Shown here: in pieces, positions 46,701-58,700 of the stretch
Layout: the number at the start of each line of letters is the position of its first letter
How positions within the stretch are numbered: position 1 is the first letter of the stretch
NCBI GenBank assembly: GCA_014607495.2
Contig: CP053150.1
Location: 11,428,495-11,492,494, forward strand
Source: Carposina sasakii
Taxonomy: Eukaryota; Arthropoda; Insecta; Lepidoptera; Carposinidae
Direction: 5' to 3'
DNA length: 64,000 bases
Translations under genes and position numbers: made by a program
The notes under the pieces: model-generated
The model's input: only the letters and a program-made list of their open reading frames with translations
What the model was told of the DNA's origin: nothing
The model's database searches: none

Positions 46701-49700
46701 GCCGTCCTCTGTCTTCAGCTTCGCCAACTGGCTCTGCCCAATAGATAATTCTCTTGCGAACACTTTGGAGCCTTGGTTTCGCTCTATTGTCTCCTTAATG
46801 CAGTGAGTATTAAAGCTGCGGATGTCATGTCGCAGTTTTTTTTATAGATAGATATTAATTATTTCTTGTGAAAAAATCTTGCTACGCGCGTTTATGTGCA
46901 TTTATACAGAAAAACGCAGACTCTCAACTTTGGAGACTAATATTTTGGAAACCAGACACTTCCCATGGAGAAAAATGATCGTAATGATGAGGAGATTCCG
47001 TAGTTTTCGGGAACGTTGACGACCAAAAATCGCCCTGTATGCAAAAGTAGAATATACCTATATATTTATGTTGCGTTATGACGCAAGTTTTCGCGTAACT
47101 ACTTTGGAATAGAAACTTGTTAGAGCTGGTACAGGTGCTGGCATGTTGAACTGAGTCCTAATTTCATTATGATAAGGCTGCTACAACTAACTATGAATAT
47201 GGAATTTTGTGGTTGGTTTAGACAATTTTTTCTACTAATCTCACAACTACCTAACTAATTCAGTACATCATAATAAGTCACGTCAGTTAATAAAGACAAG
47301 AGATCAATTTATTACAGTCAAGCAAAACTCTATGTGCCAATCTTCAGATAAAAACTAAGCACATGGTGCGTTTTTGTATTCCGTAATAAGTTTAGTAGAA
47401 TCTGAACAGCCTTAGAATAAGGCATTTTTTTATTATTTTAACAGCAAACCACATGCCGGAGGAGACGGGGGCGATATCGAATGAGATATCGAATGGAAAA
47501 AGTGACGGTCGCGTTGGGTGTGGTGCCACTGTTAGAGGGTACGGGCCGGGTGGCGCGCGCTCAGGCCATTTCGACACACGAGCAGGAGGGTGGCGGAATC
47601 AGTGCGTTATACACCTCGTGGGCGCACTGACAGACGTAGTACAAGTATCGCTTTTTAATTACAATTTAAGGTAAGCATTTAAATTATAATATATTTTATA
47701 TAGAAAAACACCTGTAAATAACTAAAATCCTTTGAAGTGCCTAGTTAGATAAGTAGTAATCAGTCAAGGGACTAACAAAATATTATTTCTCAGAAATTAT
47801 ATAAAAAATATATCATAGCTGGGGCTATTTATTACTGCTACTCGTGTCGCCACAACTTACTTCACTCTCGTAGATAAAGGAGTTTTGTACCTATTTTTCG
47901 AACACAATGCTCTTGACATCTTTTTGTTGTTGTAAGAAATCCAATTATTGGGTAGTTCATTCGTTTCTTCTTAGAGTAAAATATTTATATTGTACTGACT
48001 GGTTTTTCTTGTTAAGGCTTTAGATGAAGTAGGTACTCAGTTTTTTAAAAATCATTCTAATAAAGGAGCGATTCGATTTATGAGAGGAATTTTATTTGTT
48101 ATGTAAGTACTTCAACTGCATATTACAGCTAAGGATAGAATAATTGTATGAGCTCCCAATTTAAATATATTTTAGTCTCTGTGCTATACCTATATAAGTT
48201 AATTTAAACAATGACTTAGATAACATGATAAATAAATTAGTGACAAAGCTTATAAAGCGTATGCCATTTGTAACCCTTTTTTAAATTATTTACAGACTGC
48301 AAAGTTGTAGATCTCATATTGAGATCATGGAAGGTCTCCATGAGTTTATTGGTAAAGGAGAAAGAGATAGAACTGAAAGAGGAGATAGAGCTCTTCTCAG
48401 GGTATGTGGACCGTCTATTAGAGAAGCTAGAGATCCTTCTGGAAGGTTCTTGATGCGTCAGGCAGTAACATCCAAAGGTGCTAATTTGACCATATTGGTG
48501 AGACGCGCACAGTCGCAGAGTGCTGATGAAGAGGAATTTGTGGATGGTGCTTTTGCCTTTCATGATGGTAAGATATTGTTTTTACAGTGTATTTCCTTTC
48601 AAAGATATTGTTAAAAAGCTTTGGAGTATACATATGTACATAAATCGGAAAATAAATTGATAACTTTTTTGCTCAGAGCAACACGATGGCACAATATCGC
48701 CAGACGCTACATGTGCATCCACGCACTACGGGCTGGCGTCTCCGGTGCAGGGCGGGGTCTCGGCTCCGTCGCACCATCACATCTATTGGAACATTGAGGA
48801 TCGACTTCTCTGCACCAATCGGTTCATACCGGCAGCCAATCAGAGTGTTACTATTGAGGTTAGTTTACCAGATTTTGTACCAAATACCTATTTATATTTA
48901 TTTATTTAACGAACTTGCCATCAGATTTTAGGCCAAGATTTATTTTATTTCAAATTTCAGAAAATTAACTATTATTAAGTTAAGTAGGAAAATTATTAGA
49001 AATTGGTAATATTGCAAATAAAAAAGTGATTCTTGGAAATATAAACCTTTCTTCCTTTGATCATGGCTTATAATGTAATATTGCCATATAAATAAACTAG
49101 TTAAATGAGGTGTTTTTTAGTTTAAACGATATAAATAAATTATACCAAAATGTTTTTTGCCGGTAAGTATCAATAAATATTCTGTATCGGTAAACTAAAC
49201 CATGTAACCTTCCAATACGGAGGTATACTAAAATACGCCCAAGAACATGTAATATTCCAGACGATAGGTACAGGTAAAATTTTGAATATTATGTATTTTC
49301 CAATATCAGAAAATATGCAAATCATATAAGCGGATACCCAAGGCTTCATTACCTGCGATGTATTATACAAATTTCTCTGTACTGACTCTACCCCTTACGC
49401 GGCATTATTTAGGGAGAATAAATCAGCCTCAACAAAAACATTAGGTTTAGCAACTTTGCACATATTATATTCTACTATGCTCGCACACAGATACACACAT
49501 AATGTAATTATTTTACAATTCACTAATTGATCGTTCTTAATTTAAGGTTACAACTGGATAGTATAGTACTATCTAAATATTGGTCTTTGTAAATGAAGGG
49601 TTACTGTAGTGTAATGAGGAAATATTATTGATTAATGTTGTACTGGCTTACGTAACTATAACTTTGTACATAATAACAATAAAACCGATGGAGGGCGCCG

Positions 49701-52700
49701 ATGTCTGTGCTACAGTTATATACTTCTACAGACATCGACGTTTCACTTATGAATGCTAAATTATCTTTTAACCAGTTCTATTTTGTATTATTATAGTAGG
49801 CTTGGTATAAAAATATTCCTATCTATGTATGTGCCATTTGTAACTGCATTGTAAATATGGTCAATAAACTATTTTTCATTTTCATTAATGTCGTTTTAAT
49901 TTAGGTATACCTATTCAGGATAGGCGTATGGCACCTACGAGTTATAGAAAATATGATAATTTAGCTTCTAAAGTAAAGTAAACATCTTCTTCAGATCGTA
50001 TTTCAGTCACGAAAGCCAATTTCAACGGAGATTAGTTCTACTATATCGTACTTCCTACTAATATCATAAATGCGAAAATTTGACAAACCACCTACGGAAA
50101 TAAATAACGATAACAATTATCTACCAATAATTTTGTGCATGTTCTCGTTCTGTCCCTATCTACTGAGTGAAGTCGTTTTCAATAACCAAACAACAACGAA
50201 GTAATTCAACCACGACTAAACACGTAAATACCCGTTTCCAAATATGAAAATTCAAACCGGTTATGCTAGAAAACAAATTAAAGTCCCGAAACTTTCATGT
50301 TTTACTCAGTTAACTATGGTCGAAGTAACAAAATGCTAGAAACAAGTTCAAACACAAGCTGCTAATATTACAACCAGTTAAGCAATTTCTACTGGAACTT
50401 GTCTACTGGATTTGAAATATTATTAAGTACATACTAGCAGCCGCCCACGACTTCTTCTGCGTAAACTCTAAAAGGCCCGGTATTACCCGTTTCCGAGGGA
50501 ATTATGGAAAATCCCTACTTAGTGGAACTTAGGTCGCAAAAGCAAGTCTTGGTTTAAATATCTCGTTTCTAGCTTCAGTAATTTTGCCTCGGCGTTGCTT
50601 ACAGATTGGTCTGTTTGTTTTAAATATTGCATTTTTACCAAAATTGTCGTTGCTGTTTTTGAGGTAGCAATTTACTTTTCATATCCTGTAATAAAGTGTC
50701 GACGGCAGAATATTCAGTATTTAATTTTAATTTAGCTGACATAGAAAGTGTGCTTTTTAGTATAAAATTTATTAATTTTGTCTTACATTCCGTTTTCGAG
50801 AGTACAGAATTGTAATAGCCAATACCATCGATCAATTGTTTTATAATGGATTCTTTGTCTATCATAATGGGTAATAAACTTAAAGCGGTTTTTAGGTCAA
50901 AGGAATCCATTTTTGATATATTTTTAGTTTCTGATTTCTTTAATACAGCATCTGAACATAAGGTTTCAATTTCCTTATATAAGTTGGTGATTTTTACACT
51001 TATCTCATCAATTAAAATTACTTCACTTTGCTCTATAGACCCTAATGCTACTTGTTTACATAACATTTCAACATATGCTTCATAACTTTTATATATCGGT
51101 TTCGCTTCATTAAGTTTTACAACAGCAATGTTACCCTGTCTCCTACTAGGGCCTATTTTAATCAAATATTCTCTAATCTCTTTTAACTGTGCATAAAACT
51201 GCTGTAAAGTACTATCACCAGTAGCAGTTTCTGTCATAATCAATGTACATAACTTATACCTTAACGAATTTTAATTGAGTAAACATACTTTTCTACTCAT
51301 ATATACTCATTTATAACAATTAACTCTAATAGTAAATGATAAGATATAAGAATAAGTACATACACACATATGTTTAAAAATATATATATATATACGTAAA
51401 TCAGATCTGTCCAATCCTGTTCATCTCTTATTTCTGGTTATTGCTCAACTTGTATAACACTTTAAAAAATGCACCAACACTTTTTTTTTTCACAAATTTT
51501 CTGCACTTTATGATAATGCACTTACACTCTTTCGGATGTCCTTGCCTTATTGTCTCCCTGCGCCATCGTGAGAATCGTTGTCACTAACATGTGAGTGCGC
51601 AGATCCAACGTCTGGACCGCATGTGGAGCGCGGAGCCGACGGGCACGGTGGGCGCGGCCGGCTGCCGGACGGCCTGCGGGGATGCCGGCTGCGAGTGCCG
51701 CGCCAACACGCCGCTGCACTACCACGACCATATCGCTCTGGTAGCTGGCGATGGCACGCATCTTTCGTGCCTATGTGGTGACTTTCAGGTAAGTTCTCAG
51801 AGAATTTTAGAATTTTCGCGGTGGTATTACAAAACTGCGTCTAATGTTAGACGCAGTTTAAAAATGACATTTGACAGCAAAAATTATGGAATTTCTGACA
51901 GTTTTAGGCAATATATATAGTCAGTGTCTATATAGATTGGGACGGTCTCGTAAATAAGTTTAAATAAAATACTTTTGGGTCTTATGGATACACTATTACC
52001 CTTAGTTAATGAATAAACTTGCTGATCTGATTTCAATTAAAAGAAACCTCTATTTTCTCTTGATTTTCTCATTGGTTTTTACGAGCTGATTCAATCGTTT
52101 TAGTCTGTATAACTTCACTTTGTTTTCTACTAATGTTAGCGTCCATTTCTGAACTGTGAACTTGTTAGTAATTTAAAGCCTTAGAAAATCGGATCGCTTG
52201 TGGAAACTGGAAATGCATTCAGTAGAGCGTGTGTGATTTCATTCAATTACCTACCTCTGACGCTGCGATGTTTACGAGTTCTCTCATAGAAACCATTCAT
52301 ACTTCCATTTTATGTCAAGAAAATAAGCGGTATTCGTTAGCTCCGTAATGGAGCAATTTACTTCCTTAATAAATAAATAAATATTTTGTAATGGTTATCT
52401 AAAATATAAAACCTTTTTAAATAATTACCAATCATTAGCCGTAAAAATGTGCCGACAGCAAATAAGAAAATGTTACAAAATTTCCAATCAATGATCATTA
52501 AGCTAAATTTTCCAGGAAAATCACTCTCCTGAAAAGGGCCGGACAAATACAAATATACCGCCGAATAAATAGTACGTACAGCCGCTGTAATTTCTGCAAA
52601 CATTTTCCCGTTCCCTTTGATGTATGATATTAGGCCGAGACCAGCCTTATATCAAATTATTGTAGGTATATTAAGGAGATGTAGCAGCCATCGATGTGTG

Positions 52701-55700
52701 TAAAAGGTCTTTGAAAGTAAGGCAGTAGATAAATTAATCGTGTTAGAGGGAGCGCTGTGCTAACAGACACAGGATGTGTAACCCTTCCGCGGCCGGCTCT
52801 GGTTTCGGTGGGATCCGCATAATTTAAGCAAGAGGGTTTACTATTAAGTATGTAATAGCAATAAACCGTCAAACAGCCTACCGACCTTAAGGGACGGTAA
52901 CGTAAAAGCAAATTCACCAGTAAATAATTTATCGTGTTTACAATTATCTAAAACGAACAAGCTCAAAGTCAGGCGCCAATTTTGAAACGGCTTAATCCGC
53001 TTGTATTTTCCTTTGCGAACACTCGAGAGAATCCTTGATCGACTAGCAATTAACTGGTTAGAACAGCGAAAGTCACTTTATTGAACAACCAGTCAACTGA
53101 ATAATTTAGTTATTCTTTTTTGTAGTTATTTTACTTTGGATATTGGATTTGGCGTCAGGTAACGCAGGTAATCAAAATTGTTGCTATTAGTCAGTGTTAT
53201 TTGGAATAGCTTCAAATTTGTTTACTTGATTCCATCATTAGGTAAATAAAATATTTCTCAGTGTATTCTAGGATTTTCCGTGCCATTGAACTTTTCCATA
53301 AAAAGAACGATATGCTCTCTGTGACATAGATGTTCACAAATTAAATACCGTAATTGTATTATTGTACCGTACATTTGTTTCCTCAACGAGAAAATACGCC
53401 CAAGCGAGCCAAATTTAGAAACAATTACGTAATAATTTTCCATTTCTGTTACACTCGCGATATTTATAACCAAGAAACTGGAAACTTAGCTGAAACTCCC
53501 ACGGCACCATTAGCATTGTTGTCGGCAGTTACAGCGGGAAATTGTTACGAGGTTGCCTCGTTGCAAATTGAACTTTGCACGATATAAGAAGCGGACGGAG
53601 TACATGTCCCGGTGGTCATAAAATATGGCCTAACCGTCGTGTCATCTGTCCTCCCTCGTTATTAGTGGTTACCGGTTGCTCCACGCTGAGCGAGCTCAGT
53701 CTCGCCCCTGAAAATTCAATTACTTAGCACCTACATATGTGTGCTGCGTAGATAATTGCAGTGCTCGTCGATACACAGCGCACGTATTACGTCGAGCTGT
53801 TGCTTAGCGCGCCTGATTTTACGAACATGAGGAAAATGAGTTAATATACTGCCTTTTGTAGTCACTGGAGCCTGGAGCTGGATATCCGGATTGAATGCTA
53901 AGTGTTACACGCGCGCACCTTTGTATTGTTGCGATTATATGAATAAATTATATAAAAACAAAGATGTGGCAAAGGACATGTTTCAAGATAGTAATTCAAA
54001 AGGCTCCGGAAACAATATGGATGACAGTTCGTCAAATCAGCTACAATAGGTACAAGTGTATCTTGTTAAATTTATTTTACATACCACTTTTATCCTATAT
54101 GATTAAGAATAAGTCATCTCCTTCACAATTTGCACAGTGAAAGGCAATTAGGTCTCTACTCGTAACCTTGGTGCAAAAAACTTAAAAGTTTTACTCTACA
54201 TTTCTACGGTATCGTGACATAATTTCCCATTCTCTTTTCGGGTACAGTTGTGTAACGGGAGCTGACCTCACCTCGCTTTTTGCTATCTGTTTGGACATTT
54301 TACTTTCAACGTGGGAAAATTGAAAATTCTTTTTATTCTAAACAAAAACTGCCAAAGGCGACCTGAGCTTGTAAAAAAGAAAAGGCTGTGAATTTTATTT
54401 CGAAAATTTTATATTAAATATTTTCTGCGCTTAAGGTATATAAGCGCGGTATAAAATAAAGGGAGATTACTCGAGTGTAAAATGTCAAAAAATAACTCAA
54501 AGCATCTTGATCCGACATGATCAGGGTGTTATTTCGTTTATCAAGGTCGCTCTACCTATACATTGCTTATAACGCCGTCACGCTTCCACAAAGGAATTCT
54601 GATTAAGAGAATCCTCCTTATGGTCACAGCGTATGTATAAACTCAGAAATGGATCATAACCGTATGGCATGTCTGAATAACAGCGGCGTTTCGAGGCGAG
54701 ACGATTGCGTTACGATTTTGATTAGTAGCGAGTCTCATAGAAGTAATACAATGTGCTTAGATAATATAAGGTTATTTTTGAATTATTACGTTTTTGCTAT
54801 CGACACATCCTACTAATAGTGGTTGGAATTAATTACGTGATTTAACAAACGCGCGAAAGTGAAGGCTTCCTATTGGAGCAAAGGCGGTGATGATCATCCT
54901 TCAATCATGAAATAATGTTACTTTATCTAAGGCTTTTAAACAGCTAGAGTTGATACGGTGACGAATAAGGATCCCTTTCCGTATTGATATGTGTGGATCC
55001 TATCATGGTGATCGTTACAATAAAACTTCCCTATTTATTTATTTATTAAGATTAGGCACACCAACATCACATGTATTAAAAAGTAGAATAATGATTATAC
55101 ATTTTAGCACAATACTGATACATGCAACTATGACTGGCGCACACAAAACATGCATTAAAATCCTTATTATTTATTAAATTAGAAAGCCAGCTTAATACAT
55201 AACAGTTCCATTAAGATACAAGTTGAACAGAAGTACAAGATAATAATATATATCACAATTCACAAGCTAGCACAACTTTGACAAGAAATCAATTACATAT
55301 GTAAAACTATTTAAACATTATTTTTACTATATGACGCATTTTAAAACTTAAGTATAATGTGATCACTGTGATTGTGATCTCTTGGTGCAGTCGGCGTGGC
55401 TGCCGGTGGTGGTGCGCAGCTGGACGAGCCTCCGCCTTGAGTACTCGGTGGCTCACTACACGTATGCCAGCCGCGGCTTCGACTACGCCGCCGCGTATAG
55501 CTTCAATGAAGACGCTGTTTGCGGACAGAAGACGTTTACCACACACTCGGGTAATATACTCTTAGCTTTATAATATATTTTGTAGGTTCATCTCGCTTAC
55601 TATTTTACCTATAACTGTCGTATGTCTCACGAATAATAACTATCTCTACATATAATGTCGTCCCGCTGTCTGTCTGCTAAAATATTTAAAACTACGCAAC

Positions 55701-58700
55701 GGATTTTGATACGGTTTTATTTACTAGATAGAGTAACTCGAGTATATGTATAACTAGGGATCTGCCCCGGCTTCGCACGGGCGCAATGCCCGCGGGCGAA
55801 GTCGTGGACGGCCGCTAACCCAGGAATAATATGGGTAACGCCAATTCGCGGACCGTCAGATTTATTATTATTAGATGATTACATTTATTGGGTGTAGGTG
55901 AGTTTCACTAGTATCGAAGCGAAACTACGCAAGATATGTCATAGACAAATATTTAGCACGCACGTGAACTACATTATAAGTCATAATGCAGTAAATAAGC
56001 GATATTTGTAGCTTGGTTACCGTCATCGATTCGCTCCCAGTGGATCTGCGTTCTAAAAATAACGATCGAATCGAACAACATAATATCCATTTTCCGCAAT
56101 CGATGAACCTTAAGGAAATTCCCGAGTAATCTTCCGAAAAAGCTGTATAATCTAACAAAATTGTCTCAAGAAAGTGGTAGATAATCGGTGATTTATCTGA
56201 ATGAATCCCATTGACCCGCGGTGTCGCGTGTTCCCGAAAACAAACCATTTCATTTGACATTCGACGCGCGTCTCCCGTGTTTGTAAAAAAGCGTCGGATA
56301 TTGTTCTTCTCAGGGGCGTGTCCGGGGAAATTATGTGGCACGACCCAATTCGCCGCCGACCCTAGTGACTTTTGAACAAAAAACGCATCGTAAAGTTCCA
56401 ATTGCAATTACTATTACGGACTCGTTCTGTCTGCCTTTTAATTTCGTTACTGGCAGACATAAAATTGTCGCAGTATTCTTTTATTTCCACGTGGAGTGGT
56501 AGATATCTACATTTCTGTTTCCTCGCAGGTGAAATATCGTCTCGGAATGTGTCGGTGACGGGCAGTCTCAACGAGTTTTTTTACCAACAGTGTACTTGGG
56601 TCTTGGATTCAAACGTAGAAAGGCAACTTTTTATAGACATCACATCTGAACAGGTATCTTTTTCATTTTATTTAAAAGCTCTTCTTTTATTTGAGGTGAT
56701 TCGTTATTGTGTTCAAAAAAGGTTTCGTTTCAAAGGTATTCTTATAATAAATTGTTTTAAGGTACATCAAGGCAGATTAATTTACAGACATCTGCCTGCT
56801 CTTATTCCATTATTTAAGAGACAGCGCAATATGGTTTAATTTAAGAGATATATCGAAAAAATCAGCAACATAAATCTTTGACATAGACGTTGCCAAAGCC
56901 GTATGACGCAACATAAATACACGTCTCAAACGTAGCACGTATCCTGCACATGGAATTAGGCTTATAAAAGCATTTTTCCATAGGACAAGTCGTGCGGGTC
57001 GTGGAACATCACTCTGCACGAGTGGTCTCGCTCGGCGCACGAGGGGCTGGCGGCGGCGGCAGGCGAGCTGTTGTACACCTTCTGCGCACGGCACAAGAAC
57101 CACACCTACACACTCCCGTGGCGGCTCAACACAGTTGTTATTAGGTAAGTGGCGCCGAGTGCTCGTGCAGGTTACTCACTTGTAGGGCTCCGTTTTTCCA
57201 CATATCTGTATGGAGGGGGCTGTGTCGTAATAATGAACGTGCAATTTTGTCTGTGGTATTCGTTGGTATCGTTTTTTATTGTGATATATATTTATTTATG
57301 TAATTTATTTCAAATAGACCTTATATTACCACTTTGGTAAAATGCTTATTAGTATTTGCGAGTTCACTAATTAACCACAAAATTTTCCGGAAATACTAAA
57401 TCCGCCAGTTCATTTTAAATAACCTAAAAGTTTATGAAAATTACATTTTGTCGTGAGTAGGTATATTGTAACGTGAGATGTATGTATATCCCCTTCGCTG
57501 CTCAGTATTAAAATAGCAAAACGTGATAAGGTATTAGTGCGAAAATTCGGACGAAGTTTATACAGTAGCACACAAACTCCCCGGGGCGAAGAAAAGTTGT
57601 GAATTTCGCCAAAATTTGACCGCGTTAAGACCACTCTACCACTAATCACACAAATAGAAAACTACACATGAAAACACACCGTCCCTGCTCAAAGGAACCT
57701 ACCGCCTTTTGGCGCGAGCCAAACAATTTCCGAAAGAAAGGAAAACACTTTTCAGATCTCTCGTTTCGTAAATTATATATGAATGGCCATACCTTTAATA
57801 TTATAGAGCACGTACCAAATGTGTAGCGCACGCTTTTAGATGTGGCACTTCCTCGGTAGGGGATCTTTTTTCTTTGTGCATATTAGATGGAGGTCGAAAG
57901 CGAACACAGCGTGTTTTCAAATGACATTTCCAATCGTAAAGCCTGAATAACGATGTGTGAAAACATACCTTTACCGATGAATCGAGAGACACTACAATGG
58001 GTACCTACCTATTACTGATAAAAAATACGTCTTTCAACATAATGGAAGGCAGATGAGAGGTGTCTAGGTATACAATTGATCTCTTACTTTCATGTTCATT
58101 TTTTTTTATGTTTGCTAGATTTCAAAGACTAAGAAAGGATGATGGGCAAAAATGTATGAGATGGGTCCCCATCGACCAATAGCGATCAGACGTATATCGT
58201 TGGAAAGCTCTTTTTGTGACTATAAATTGTTACTATAGGGCTGATTCTCAAATCGTTGTGTGAAAAAAGTTATAGCTAAAAGAATCCATATTTTTTTCTT
58301 CTAAGTTAAGTACTTATTCTAGTGTTTGGTTAGATACCTGAGCCTTTAAACGCTGGTCCTGCAACATTTCTAAATTATGTAAATTTCGGCACAAATCATA
58401 AAATGTCTTTGAAAGACTTATGTATACAGGCTGTTGTTTTTTGGTTTCCACCATATACGACGATTACGAACTCTATACATCAAATAAAGTACCTAAGTTT
58501 ATGGCAAAAAATTACTGGGATACGATTTTTTTTTTGAAAATTCATGCGGTGGCGCCTAATGTATGGCCTCTAACCTTTGAGTTGGTTTTTTAATAGATTT
58601 GTTTTAAAGAAATATGATTTTTACACGCGTCTCAACTTTGGCTCTTAATATCTTGGAAACCAGACACTTCCCAGTTATGCTTTCATTGAGAAAAATGTTC

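Larger units (their letters stand above)
42865..47444 (+). other. Gene 2 intron 8 (4.6 kb)
   Basis: Mostly occupied by the rearranged RTE cluster (43803-46833) and a fragment of a TACAGGGTGT-type element (46834-47041). 42865-43800 and 47042-47444 are AT-rich without recognisable features. Confidence 0.6.
48859..51602 (+). other. Gene 2 intron 11 (2.7 kb)
   Basis: Contains SINE-like fragments near 50055 and 50438-50600 and a Gag-like ORF on the minus strand (50635-51243). An imperfect inverted pair 'cgatgtctgt'/'acagacatcg' lies at 49692-49737. The rest is AT-rich. Confidence 0.5.

Noticed and set aside
55925..56407. 160-residue minus frame in intron 13
   Set aside because: No domain-like pattern, no start or splice support, and it lies within a well-supported intron of gene 2.
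56372..56839. 155-residue plus frame
   Set aside because: Overlaps exon 14, whose acceptor at 56529 and donor at 56653 account for its coding part; the rest is intron.
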